DNA of 64,000 bases from Pseudomonas svalbardensis (lineage in GTDB: Bacteria; Pseudomonadota; Gammaproteobacteria; Pseudomonadales; Pseudomonadaceae), in NCBI RefSeq assembly GCF_030053115.1, contig NZ_CP125619.1, positions 5,975,001-6,039,000 on the forward strand, read 5' to 3'. The notes under the pieces are model-generated. The model did no database searches, had not been told where the DNA came from, and saw only the letters and a program-made list of their open reading frames with translations. Position 1 is the first letter of the stretch, and each line of letters begins with the position of its first letter. The position numbers and the translations under genes were made by a program. Below are positions 28,414 through 36,735 of this stretch, one piece after another.

Positions 28414-29391
28414 TTACTGAGCTTTGGCAACGGCCGCCGGAGGCGTCCAGATCACGTCTTTGATGCTCAGCGGCTTTGGAATCAGCTTGAGCTGGTAGAA
28501 GCTGTCGGCGATTTTCTGTTGCGCGGCGACCACTTCAGGCGTGAGGAACAACGCGCCGTAGCCCTGGCGTTTCACCGAAGTCAGGGTGATGTCCGCCGGC
28601 AGGCCGAGCAGTGGCGAGACTTGTTTGGTCACGTCGTCGGGATTGGCCTTGGACCATTCGCCGACGGCGCGCACTTCTTCCACCAAGGTCTTGATCACCT
28701 CAGGATTTTTCTGCGCGTATGGCTTGGTCGCGAGGTAGAACTGATGGTTGTCGACGATGCCTTGGCCATCACGCAGGGTGCGTGCTTGCAGTTGCTGTTC
28801 GGCGGCAGCCTGGTACGGGTCCCAGATCACCCAGGCATCGACACTGCCACGTTCGAACGCAGCGCGAGCATCGGCCGGCGGCAGGAATACGGTCTTGATG
28901 TCGGTGTATTTGAGGCCGGCGTCTTCCAGTGCGCGGACCAGCAAGTAGTGAACGTTGGAACCTTTGTTCAGGACGACTTTCTTGCCCTTGAGGTCCTGCA
29001 CCGATTTGATCGGCGAGTCCTTCGGCACCAGGATCGCTTCGCTGTGAGGCGCTGGCGGTTCGTAGGCGACGTAGAGCAGATCGGCGCCGGCGGCTTGAGC
29101 GAATACCGGTGGAGTTTCACCCGTAACGCCGAAGTCGATGGAGCCGACGTTCAGGCCTTCGAGCAGTTGCGGGCCGCCGGGGAATTCAGTCCATTGCACG
29201 TCCACGCCTTGGGCGGCGAGGCGTTTTTCCAAAGTGCCTTTGGCTTTGAGCAGCACCAAAGTGCCGTACTTTTGATAACCGATTCTTAGGGTCTCGGCTT
29301 GAGCTTGAGCTTGAGCTTGAGTAATAACGCCGAAGGACACAGCCGCAGCAAACAGAGCGACCAGACCACGACGCAAAATGACAGTGCGCAT
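28414..29391 (-). CDS. ssuA: Aliphatic sulfonate-binding protein SsuA
   Basis: The ATG at 29391 (MRTVILRRGLVALFAAAV) has AAAGGAG just upstream and is preferred over the frame to 29427. The 325-residue product has a signal peptide whose end is a run of Gln-Ala dipeptides encoded by a hexanucleotide repeat, then ETLRIGYQKYGTLVLLKAKG, the usual mature start of the SsuA/TauA receptors. It delivers sulfonates to SsuBC in the periplasm. Confidence 0.93.
   Translation of the reverse strand: MRTVILRRGLVALFAAAVSFGVITQAQAQAQAETLRIGYQKYGTLVLLKAKGTLEKRLAAQGVDVQWTEFPGGPQLLEGLNVGSIDFGVTGETPPVFAQAAGADLLYVAYEPPAPHSEAILVPKDSPIKSVQDLKGKKVVLNKGSNVHYLLVRALEDAGLKYTDIKTVFLPPADARAAFERGSVDAWVIWDPYQAAAEQQLQARTLRDGQGIVDNHQFYLATKPYAQKNPEVIKTLVEEVRAVGEWSKANPDDVTKQVSPLLGLPADITLTSVKRQGYGALFLTPEVVAAQQKIADSFYQLKLIPKPLSIKDVIWTPPAAVAKAQ
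29298..29321. repeat. Four tandem CTTGAG hexamers in the SsuA signal peptide
   Basis: On the coding strand the unit CTCAAG, read in frame as CAA GCT, encodes repeated Gln-Ala at the signal-peptidase site. Changes in copy number keep the frame and only lengthen or shorten this region. Confidence 0.85.
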
Positions 29392-29481
29392 GGCGCTCTC
29401 CTTTTTGCAGTTGGGTTTTGGCTGCACCTGCTTGCCCGTTAGCGGGCCAGTAAGGTGAGTACTTCAAATTCGGGTAAGGGT

Positions 29482-30075
29482 TTAAATGCTCCAGCGAGCA
29501 CTCAACAAACGTTCATTCAACAGGTTCGGATCGATCGGCTTGGGCCGTCGGGCCATGGCGCTGAAAAACAGCTCCAGTGATTCATTCAGTCTTTCTTCCA
29601 GCTCCGGTGCCAACTGCGCCTGGACGCTGCCTTCGCCGTAAGCGATCTGGCTGTCTACGGCGAAAATCCCGTGGAGCATTTCCTGGGCTTTCAACGCCGA
29701 CAACACCGGCTTGAGCGCGTAATCCACCGCCAGCATGTGAGCGATGCTGCCGCCGGTGGCCATTGGCAAAACCACTTTGTGAGCCAGAGCACGTTCGGGC
29801 AGCAGGTCCAACACCGTTTTCAATGCGCCGGAGAACGACGCCTTGTACACCGGCGTGGCGATCAGCAGGCCATCGGCGTTTTCAATCTGTTGCAGCAGGT
29901 CGATCACCTTCGGGCTGTCGAAGCGTGTATGCAGCAAGTCTTCGGCCGGGAAGTCCCGTACCTGGTAACTCACCACTTCCACACCTTGCTCCTGCAACCA
30001 GCGTTGGGAGCGCTCCAGCAGCACCCCGGAACGGGAGCGTTGGCTGGGACTGCCACCGAGTGAGACAACCAGCAT
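29482..30075 (-). CDS. ssuE: NAD(P)H-dependent FMN reductase SsuE
   Basis: 197-residue flavodoxin-fold reductase. The N-terminal [14 protein letters not shown] is the FMN phosphate-binding loop, and [20 protein letters not shown] is the conserved second loop of the SsuE/ArsH group. It supplies FMNH2 to SsuD. It is the first gene of ssuEADCBF, with AAGGAA upstream of its ATG, and a 90-bp gap precedes ssuA. Confidence 0.94.
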   Translation of the reverse strand: MLVVSLGGSPSQRSRSGVLLERSQRWLQEQGVEVVSYQVRDFPAEDLLHTRFDSPKVIDLLQQIENADGLLIATPVYKASFSGALKTVLDLLPERALAHKVVLPMATGGSIAHMLAVDYALKPVLSALKAQEMLHGIFAVDSQIAYGEGSVQAQLAPELEERLNESLELFFSAMARRPKPIDPNLLNERLLSARWSI

Positions 30076-30173
30076 TCAGACGATTCCTTGAACGGTGTTG
30101 GCGATTCGCGGTTTGCGATCTCGCTTTGATGGAAGTGACCTTAACAGGTGATTGTTATATCCATAAATCATAT

Positions 30174-30192
30174 TTATTCATTTGGTTATTCC
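30174..30192. promoter_or_regulatory. Candidate activator site upstream of ssuE (TTATTC direct repeats)
   Basis: TTATTCATTTGGTTATTCC has two TTATTC units 12 bp apart in an A/T-rich stretch about 100-115 bp before the ssuE start. The same TTATTC/GAATAA word pair occurs before lsfA. CysB sites in enterobacteria contain TTATTC-like halves, so CysB binding is a fair guess only. Confidence 0.35.
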
Positions 30193-30224
30193 TTACGGAT
30201 CTATACGGAATGTCTTTTCCCAGG

Positions 30225-30251
30225 CAAAAAAATAGGCCGTAAAAACGGCCT
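30225..30251 (-). terminator. Terminator downstream of lsfA
   Basis: On the minus strand AGGCCGT, TTTT loop, ACGGCCT, then ATTTTTTT. It would end leftward transcripts from lsfA before the ssu promoter. Confidence 0.8.
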
Positions 30252-30310
30252 GAAATCCCCTGCTTTATGGATACGGTTCAATCTGAATTATACGGCGCCT
30301 GTTATGCCGT

Positions 30311-30374
30311 CTTCGCGAGCAAGCCCGCATTATTGGATCGAGCTTTACCTGTGGGAGCGGGCTTGCTCGCGAAG
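30311..30374. repeat. REP doublet 6, one arm shortened
   Basis: CTTCGCGAGCAAGCCCGC lacks the TCCCACA end of the usual arm, while the partner GTGGGAGCGGGCTTGCTCGC is full. With the terminator at 30225-30251 and the upstream region of ssuE, it fills the 330-bp gap between ssuE and lsfA. Confidence 0.87.
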
Positions 30375-30405
30375 GCGATTTCAGCCACACCTAAAATGCT
30401 ATGGA

Positions 30406-31044
30406 TTACCTGTTCGGCTGTGGCGTCAGACGCAGGTACGGCTTCACCGCGCGATAACCCTTGGGAAAGCGTTTCTTGATTTCGTCTTCATCCTTGAGTG
30501 ACGGCACGATCACTACTTCATCACCGTCCTGCCAGTTGGCCGGGGTGGCCACCTTGTAGTTGTCGGTGAGTTGCAGCGAGTCGATCACTCGCAGAATTTC
30601 ATGGAAGTTACGGCCGGTGCTCGCCGGGTAGGTGATGGTCAGCCGAACCTTTTTGTTTGGGTCGATCACGAACAGCGAACGCACGGTCAGGGTGTCGTTG
30701 GCATTCGGATGGATCAGGTCGTAGAGGTCCGAGACCTTGCGGTCGGCGTCGGCAATAATCGGGAAGTTGACGAGGGTGTTCTGGGTTTCGTTGATGTCTT
30801 CGATCCACTTGTGGTGCGAGTCCACCGGGTCCACGGACAGGGCTATGGCTTTCACACCGCGCTGAGCAAACTCGTCCTTGAGCTTGGCAGTGAAGCCCAA
30901 CTCCGTGGTGCACACCGGGGTGAAGTCCGCCGGATGGGAAAACAGCACGCCCCAGCTATCGCCCAGCCATTCGTGGAAACGGAGGGTGCCGGCGCTGGAA
31001 TCCTGTTCGAAGTCGGGGGCGATATCGCCCAGTCTGAGACTCAT
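30406..31044 (-). CDS. lsfA: 1-Cys peroxiredoxin LsfA
   Basis: 212 residues of the Prx6 subfamily. The peroxidatic Cys is Cys45 in HPADFTPVCTTELG, with no resolving Cys, and the C-terminal dimer domain (FPIIADADRKVSDLYDLI onward) is present. LsfA reduces hydrogen and alkyl peroxides. In P. putida it is induced by sulfate starvation, which fits its place beside the ssu operon: desulfonation by reduced flavins makes peroxide. CAGGAG precedes the ATG. Confidence 0.94.
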   Translation of the reverse strand: MSLRLGDIAPDFEQDSSAGTLRFHEWLGDSWGVLFSHPADFTPVCTTELGFTAKLKDEFAQRGVKAIALSVDPVDSHHKWIEDINETQNTLVNFPIIADADRKVSDLYDLIHPNANDTLTVRSLFVIDPNKKVRLTITYPASTGRNFHEILRVIDSLQLTDNYKVATPANWQDGDEVVIVPSLKDEDEIKKRFPKGYRAVKPYLRLTPQPNR

Positions 31045-31093
31045 GGTGCTGCTCCTGGTGAGTGCTTGTTGAGGTCAACTGTGCCTGCATTTC

Positions 31094-31113
31094 TTATTCA
31101 TTAAAAAGAATAA
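31094..31113. promoter_or_regulatory. Candidate regulatory palindrome upstream of lsfA
   Basis: TTATTC and GAATAA form an inverted repeat around ATTAAAAA about 50 bp before the lsfA start. The following bases GAATAAATATCGATTT recur nearly identically, in the other orientation, before ssuE (about 30164-30179). Shared control of two sulfur-starvation genes is the likely reason. Confidence 0.4.
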
Positions 31114-31222
31114 ATATCGATTTGTTTAGATCGTAAATGAATATTAAAGATGTGTTCATTGGGCTGCACAAAGAGGGAAATTTCGAGGAAGGTTTACGGG
31201 GGTGAGCCTGACTTGAAAACGC

Positions 31223-31262
31223 AAAAGCCCCGCCCGGCGTGATGCCGGGCGGGGCTTTTTTT
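31223..31262. terminator. Bidirectional terminator between oprD-1 and the lsfA upstream region
   Basis: AAAAGCCCCGCCCGGC and GCCGGGCGGGGCTTTT form a perfect 16-bp stem with a five-base loop and T runs on both strands. It lies 21 bp past the stop of the porin gene. Confidence 0.92.
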
Positions 31263-31283
31263 ACTTCTGTTACGCGAGTGCTA

Positions 31284-32645
31284 TTACAACAGCGGGATCG
31301 AGTAGCTGACGATCAGACGGTTTTCGTCCTGCGAACGAGTGTTCGGCAGGTCGGTACGCCACATAGCGTTTTTCCACATGAAGCCAAGGTTTTTCAGCGG
31401 GCCTTCTTGTACGACGTAAGCCAGAGTCAGGTCGCGTTCCCACTCGGAAGCACCGTTAGCCAACTCGCCACTGCGAGCGTTGACGGTATCAATTTCATCA
31501 CCTTTCAGGTAGACCACACCGGCCGTCAGACCTGGTACACCGACCTTGGCAAAGTCATACGAGTAGCGTGCTTGCCAAGTGCGCTCGCCGGCACGGGCGA
31601 ACTTCTGGATCTGCATGTCGGTAGTCAGGTAAGCCGAAGCGCCGTCACCCTGGTTCAAGTAAGGGAAGTCGCTGCTACCGTTGCTGATCTGATAGCCGCC
31701 GCCGAAGGTGTGGCCGGCAACGGTATACAGGAACAGGCCGCTATACAGGTTGTTGTCGACCTTGCCTTTACCGTTTGGCGCATTGTAGTTGCCAGAGGTG
31801 AAGTAGTTGGCGTCGTGACCGTTGGCACCGTCATCCCGGCTGTTGAAGTAGCGCAGGTCGGATTTCAGAACGCCCGGGCCGATTGCCCAGTTGTGAACCA
31901 GACCCAGGAAGTGCTGCTTGTAGAAATCTTCCAGGTTGCCGTAGTAGTACTGGGCAGTCAGGTCTTTGGTGATTTTGTAGTCACCGCCGCCGTAATAGAA
32001 TTTGTTGCTGTCGCGACCAGCCGCAGTGCGACCGTTCGCACCAACAATCGACAACTCTTCGTTGTTGCTGGAGTTACGACCTTTGGCGTGCTCGATCTGA
32101 CCACCGACCAGTGTCAGGTCCTTGATCTCGTTCGAAGTGATCTGGCCGCCCTGGAACGTTTGCGGCAGCAGACGACCGTCGTTGGTCACGATCACCGGCA
32201 GTTTTGGCTGCAGGGTGCCCAATTTCAGTTCGGTCTGGGAAATCTTGGCTTTAGCAGTCAGGCCCAGGCTGGAGAAGTTATCAACTGCTTCGCCGTTGGA
32301 CTTGCTTGGAAATACAGTACCGCCATAAGAACCATAGTTCGTGGCGGTTGCAGGGCTCGCACCATTAGTGCCACCACCAGAATCCAGACGCACGCCCAAC
32401 AGACCGATAGCGTCGATACCGAAGCCTACGGTGCCTTGGGTGTAACCGGAGATGAAGCGCAGGTCGAAGCCTTGGCCCCACTCTTCGTTTCTGCTTGGAT
32501 CGGCAGTGCCGTCACGGTTATCCGTGTTGATGTAGAAGTTACGCAGCCCCAAAGTAGCCTTGCTGTCTTCGATGAAACCGGCGGCGCCTGCCTGCTGCGC
32601 CAAAACCCCTACGGCCACAGCCAGGGCCAAGGTGGACTTGTTCAT
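31284..32645 (-). CDS. OprD-family outer-membrane porin, copy 1
   Basis: 453 residues with a signal peptide (MNKSTLALAVAVGVLAQQAG, cut near AAGF) followed by the OprD opening FIEDSKATLGLRNFYIN. The alternating beta-strand pattern, conserved WQARYSYDFAKVGVPGLT and the terminal aromatic-rich strand (RLIVSYSIPLL) fit an 18-strand specific porin. Its substrate is not certain; placement between lsfA and the taurine-type receptor suggests organosulfur compounds. It is a tandem paralogue of the next gene, and their leader regions are also related. Confidence 0.92.
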   Translation of the reverse strand: MNKSTLALAVAVGVLAQQAGAAGFIEDSKATLGLRNFYINTDNRDGTADPSRNEEWGQGFDLRFISGYTQGTVGFGIDAIGLLGVRLDSGGGTNGASPATATNYGSYGGTVFPSKSNGEAVDNFSSLGLTAKAKISQTELKLGTLQPKLPVIVTNDGRLLPQTFQGGQITSNEIKDLTLVGGQIEHAKGRNSSNNEELSIVGANGRTAAGRDSNKFYYGGGDYKITKDLTAQYYYGNLEDFYKQHFLGLVHNWAIGPGVLKSDLRYFNSRDDGANGHDANYFTSGNYNAPNGKGKVDNNLYSGLFLYTVAGHTFGGGYQISNGSSDFPYLNQGDGASAYLTTDMQIQKFARAGERTWQARYSYDFAKVGVPGLTAGVVYLKGDEIDTVNARSGELANGASEWERDLTLAYVVQEGPLKNLGFMWKNAMWRTDLPNTRSQDENRLIVSYSIPLL

Positions 32646-32995
32646 TTGTTTCGCTCCTATCGTTTCTAATTCTTGAGGTCCTGGGTCGAATGCCCTGGAT
32701 CCTGAAATGCTCGGTTAGCGCCAGACCTTGTGACTACGGCGATGGCCTGACCCTGTGATTTTGGCCCGCATAATAAACACAAAAAGAATTATTTCATCAT
32801 TTTTCATGCCATTCAGGAATATAGCTTCGCGCTATTACTCTGAGTCGGGACACAAGGTATCGGCTCATAAGCCACCCACTTTAGGCGCTTGGCCTAAAAG
32901 CCAAAAAGAATAAAAAATTACTACGTAAGCTCTATTTGGAATATTGAAAAACACAAAAAAAGCGTCGCTTGCGGACGAGGCTTTTCCTAGTGGCT
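32646..32995 (-). promoter_or_regulatory. Leader and promoter region of oprD copy 1, plus end of copy 2
   Basis: 350 bp without a gene. From 32646 to about 32880 it parallels the region before copy 2 (words TAGCGCCAGACC, AAAAAGAAT, CATxCCxTTxAGGAATxTAGCT, CGGGACAC), so the duplication included the control region. At 32950-32987 an imperfect hairpin with a T run on the minus strand (CGACGCTTTTTTT) may terminate copy 2. Confidence 0.6.
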
Positions 32996-34333
32996 TTAGA
33001 GGAAGCTGTAGGTGTAGTTGAAGATCAGACGGGTCTGGTCCTTGTCGGCGAGGCCGGCTGCGTCGCCACGGTAGACGCCATGACGCACCGTTGCGCCTAA
33101 GCCTTTGAGCGCGCCCTGCTGAATGGTGTAGTCCACCCGCATGTCGCGCTCCCACTCGGACGCATCGCTGCCACCGGTTGCGGATTTGATGTTTTCGCCC
33201 TTCAAGTAAGCCACGGACGCTTTCAGACCCGGCACACCCGCAGCGGCGAAATCGTAGGTGTATTGACCGAAGGTGGTGTTTTCACCTGCGCGGACAAAAC
33301 CGTTGATCATGGCGTCGGTGAACAGGTAGAAGCTGGTACCACCGTTACCTTCCGGACGACCATTGCCGTCAACCACGCTGCCCTGGTTCAGATAGACGAA
33401 ACCGCCGTCATCGCTGACGCGCTGGTGACCGAGCAAGAAAGCATTGCCACCCAAGGTGTAGGTGAACATGGCGCTCCAGGTCTTGTTATCGACCTCGCCC
33501 GGGGTCTTGGCGAAACCACCGTTGTTGTTGAAGCGGTAGCCGAGGTCGCCGTTCTTGCCATCGGAGCTGCTGTCAAAATAGCGCAGGTCTGTCTTGAAGG
33601 ACTGTTTGGCGTCGATCGGGAAAACGTGAATCAAGCCAAGGAAGTCCTGCTTGTAGTAATCCTTCAGATTCGAGTGGTAGTACTGCAGGGTGAGGTCCTT
33701 GGTGACCTTCCAGTCAGCACCGGCGTAACGGAACTGGTTGCTGTCCTGAGTTCCGCCAGCCACGGCCAGGCCGGTGGAGTTTGAAGAGGCGCGACCTGCC
33801 GAGTGCTCCAACTGACCCAGGTTAAAGGTCACGTTGTCGATCTCCTTCGAGGTGATGGTGCCACCGTCAAAGGTCTGTGGCAGCAGGCGGCTGTCGTTCG
33901 CGACCAGGATCGGCATGTTCGGTTGCAGAGCGCCACCCAGGTGGGCTTCGGTCTTCGAGAAGCGGGCCTTGACGTTAGCGGCCGCACGGCTCCACTCGTC
34001 CACAGCCGAACCATCGGTGTCGCTTGGGAAAAACGTGTTGTTGTTGGCTGGGTGGTGACCTTTGCCGCCGTCCAGATGGATACCCACGAGGGCCTGGGCG
34101 TCGATACCGAAGCCGACAGTACCTTGGGTGAAACCGGACAGATAATCGAACTTGAGGCCTTCAGCGGTCTCTCTCTGATCCGTACCACCGGAATCGCGGT
34201 TATCGTCGTTGTAATACATGGTGCGAGAACTGACGGAAGCTTTGCTGTCTTCGATGAAACCCGCGGCGCCTGCCTGCTGCGCCAGAACCCCGACGGCCAC
34301 GGCCACACCCAGAGCCAAGGTGGACTTGTTCAT
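32996..34333 (-). CDS. OprD-family outer-membrane porin, copy 2
   Basis: The ATG at 34333 has GAGGAG upstream and starts MNKSTLALGVAVAVGVLAQQ, so the longer frame to 34429 is not used. The 445-residue product has the same signal peptide type, FIEDSKASVSSRTMYYN opening and FGQYTYDFAAAGVPGLKASV block as copy 1, but its loops differ strongly (for example a shorter first extracellular region and the long VDGNGRPEGNGG insert). Tandem duplication followed by loop divergence suggests a change in substrate range. Confidence 0.92.
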   Translation of the reverse strand: MNKSTLALGVAVAVGVLAQQAGAAGFIEDSKASVSSRTMYYNDDNRDSGGTDQRETAEGLKFDYLSGFTQGTVGFGIDAQALVGIHLDGGKGHHPANNNTFFPSDTDGSAVDEWSRAAANVKARFSKTEAHLGGALQPNMPILVANDSRLLPQTFDGGTITSKEIDNVTFNLGQLEHSAGRASSNSTGLAVAGGTQDSNQFRYAGADWKVTKDLTLQYYHSNLKDYYKQDFLGLIHVFPIDAKQSFKTDLRYFDSSSDGKNGDLGYRFNNNGGFAKTPGEVDNKTWSAMFTYTLGGNAFLLGHQRVSDDGGFVYLNQGSVVDGNGRPEGNGGTSFYLFTDAMINGFVRAGENTTFGQYTYDFAAAGVPGLKASVAYLKGENIKSATGGSDASEWERDMRVDYTIQQGALKGLGATVRHGVYRGDAAGLADKDQTRLIFNYTYSFL

Positions 34334-34684
34334 TGTTTCGCTCCTCTCGTTTCTAATTCTTGTGTTCCTGGTCCTGGGTCGTATGCCCGGGCTCCTAAGA
34401 TCCGCGATTAGCGCCAGACCGTGACTCACAAGTCAATCGTAACTATGTGTGTCTACGACCATGGTCTAACCCCCAACAAATTCCTTCCTAAGCCGGGCCA
34501 TAAACCCAAAAAGAATCACCCAGTTCTTTTTCATACCGTTTAGGAATTTAGCTCCGCACTATTCCTTGAGCCGGGACACGGGCGCCGGCTCATAAGCTAA
34601 TTCCTAAAGGGTATTTGTTAGCCTTTTTTTAGATCGATTAGCTTTGATGCAATTCACGATCAATACCTATCGAAAGGCAGCGCC
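34334..34684. promoter_or_regulatory. Divergent region between oprD copy 2 and the taurine-type receptor gene
   Basis: 351 bp without a gene. The part near 34500-34600 contains AAAAAGAATCACC and AGGAATTTAGCTCCGC, shared with the leader of copy 1. An A/T-rich stretch at 34610-34660 should carry the promoter of the receptor gene. No terminator is visible. Confidence 0.55.
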
Positions 34685-35674
34685 ATGACGACCAAACGCG
34701 CACTATCCGGCCCAATTGTTACAGTTTGTGTATCGCTAATAATTTCTTTTAGCGCTCACGCGGCGAACCTTACGATCGGTTATCAAACCGGTATCGACCC
34801 CAGCAAAGTCCCCCAGGCAGACGGACTGTACGAGAAAACCATCGGCCAGAAAATTGACTGGCGTCGTTTCAATAGCGGCCCGGAAGTGGTTACGGCCATT
34901 GCTTCCGGCGACGTGCAGATTGGCAACCTCGGCTCGAGTCCGCTGGCAGCCGCTGCTTCGCGCAATCTGCCAATCGTTGCGTTCATTGTTTCCGCCCAGA
35001 TCAACGCCGCTGAAGCCCTCGTGGTACGCAACGGCAGTGGCATTGATAAACCGGAAGATATGATCGGCAAGACCATCGCCACACCCTTCGTTTCAACCTC
35101 CCACTACAGTTTGCTGGGTGCGTTGAAGCACTGGGGCCTGGATGCCTCGAAAGTCAAAGTGGTGAATTTGCAACCGGCGGAAATCGCGGCGGCGTGGAAG
35201 CGTGGTGACATCGATGGTGCGTTTGTCTGGTCACCCGCCTTGGGGGAAATTCGCAAGACCGGCAAGACTTTGACCGACGCGGCACAGGTCGGCCAATGGG
35301 GTGCACCGACCTTCGAAGTCTGGGTCGCGCGCAAGGATTACGCCGAGAAGCACCCAGAGGTTGTGGCCAAATTTGCCAAGGTCACGGTGGACTCGTTCGC
35401 CGACTATGCCGCGCATAAAGACAGCTGGACTGCTGACTCGGTACCGGTGCAAAAAATCGCCAAACTGACCGGCGCCAATGCCGTCGATGTGCCGGAGTTG
35501 CTGGCCGGCTCCACGTTCCCGGATGCTAAAGCCCAACAGACCACCGCGCTGCTGGACGGCGGCACGGCCAAGGCGATTGGCGAGACGGCGAAGTTCTTGA
35601 AGGAACAAGGGAAGGTCGAGACGGTGCTGCCGGATTATTCGCCGTATGTCAGCGCGAAGTTTGTCACTGAGTGA
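34685..35674 (+). CDS. tauA: Taurine-type ABC transporter substrate-binding protein (TauA-like), without its transporter genes
   Basis: 329 residues: signal peptide to SAHAAN, then LTIGYQTGIDPSKVPQADGL, a TauA-like start, and the receptor core SGDVQIGNLGSSPLAAAASR. Size and domain layout are complete. In other pseudomonads such a gene starts tauABCD, but here no ATPase, permease or TauD follows: the next feature is the IS110 element and then argA. The receptor may feed another transporter (SsuBC has the same type) or be the remnant of a lost operon. The AAGG site lies eight bases before the ATG. Confidence 0.8.
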   Translation: MTTKRALSGPIVTVCVSLIISFSAHAANLTIGYQTGIDPSKVPQADGLYEKTIGQKIDWRRFNSGPEVVTAIASGDVQIGNLGSSPLAAAASRNLPIVAFIVSAQINAAEALVVRNGSGIDKPEDMIGKTIATPFVSTSHYSLLGALKHWGLDASKVKVVNLQPAEIAAAWKRGDIDGAFVWSPALGEIRKTGKTLTDAAQVGQWGAPTFEVWVARKDYAEKHPEVVAKFAKVTVDSFADYAAHKDSWTADSVPVQKIAKLTGANAVDVPELLAGSTFPDAKAQQTTALLDGGTAKAIGETAKFLKEQGKVETVLPDYSPYVSAKFVTE

Positions 35675-35799
35675 TTGCTGACGGCTGCTGCGCAGCCGAT
35701 CGTCGGAACGCCGCCCGAAGCAAGCTGGCTCCCACAGTGGTTTTGTAAACGCCAAAGATCCCTGTGGGAGATTCTATGTTGCAGGGCAACCCCGCAACC

Positions 35800-36735
35800 T
35801 CAGGCCGGGTGGTATTCGCTCTGATTTTTCATCAGGGCAAATGCCACCCGGCAGAGTTTCCGGGCAAGGGCCACCAAGGCCTGGGTTTTCGAGAAGCCTC
35901 TTGCCAAATACGACTCGTAAAACGGTTTCCATTTAGCTGAGCGACAGGCTGCCATTGCGGCGTTGTAAGCCAACCGGCGGACTTCCGGATCCCCTTTTTT
36001 TGTCAGGTGCCGGGGGCCGTTCTTCTTCCCGGAGTCATCGACCGTAAGGTCCATCCCTAGAAACGCGATGAACGCATCACTATTGGCAAAATCACCGCGC
36101 ATAAAGGTCGTCGCCAACCCGGTTGCAGTCAGTTCGCCAACCCCTTCGATGGCTTTGCAGCGGTCGATATTCTCTTCAATACCCGCCTCTTTGCTGACCT
36201 TGCGCAGCAGTTTCTGAATGGCCTGATCCGCTTGCTTGAAGGCCTTTTGCTGGGCGCTCTGTACTTTCTTCAACAAGGGTTCATTGGCCCAGCTCAGCAT
36301 CAGACCGGCATGGTTCTGGATCAGCGTTGCACGTCTGTGGAGCAGGCTTTTCAGCGAGGTGTAGGCCTTGGGTGGTGGGCTCCAGATCCGCAGTCCGTCT
36401 TGTTCGTTCGTCAAATAACGCGCCAGCAGACGGGCATCGCAGGGATCGTTCTTGGCTCGTTGGCCGATGCCGCGGCGATAGTTGCTCACCCGATAAGCAT
36501 CCACGACATAGACCTGGTGCCCCATCGCATGGGCCAGCTCGACGGTGTCCAGGTGGTAGATGTTGGTGGCTTCAACGGCGATAGCGCTTTGGGCGGGCAA
36601 TGTTTTAAGCCAGCGTTTGAGGGCTGTTCGATCGTTCTTGATGGTGTCAGTGGTTAGCCGGTCGGAGCGATAGACAACTATTTCGGTCTTGGCGATATCG
36701 ACGCCAACCACCGTCTGCGAAGTAAGGATTGTCAT
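35800..36735 (-). CDS. IS110-family transposase (DEDD recombinase)
   Basis: 311 residues. The N-terminal RuvC-like domain has the DEDD residues Asp13 (VGVDIAK), Glu55 (AVEATN), Asp97 and Asp100 (KNDPCDARLLARY). The middle is helical and the C-terminal Tnp domain includes IEGVGELTATGLAT and the (S/T)KxG-type motif HLTKKGDPEVRR. These enzymes insert without a DDE mechanism and use a guide RNA from the element's own non-coding end. The gene is complete, so the element may be active. Confidence 0.94.
   Translation of the reverse strand: MTILTSQTVVGVDIAKTEIVVYRSDRLTTDTIKNDRTALKRWLKTLPAQSAIAVEATNIYHLDTVELAHAMGHQVYVVDAYRVSNYRRGIGQRAKNDPCDARLLARYLTNEQDGLRIWSPPPKAYTSLKSLLHRRATLIQNHAGLMLSWANEPLLKKVQSAQQKAFKQADQAIQKLLRKVSKEAGIEENIDRCKAIEGVGELTATGLATTFMRGDFANSDAFIAFLGMDLTVDDSGKKNGPRHLTKKGDPEVRRLAYNAAMAACRSAKWKPFYESYLARGFSKTQALVALARKLCRVAFALMKNQSEYHPA

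Noticed and set aside
31239..32669. 476-codon plus-strand frame opposite the first OprD porin
   Set aside because: Antisense shadow; starts in the terminator and has a Val/Gln-rich composition typical of reversed beta-barrel coding sequence.
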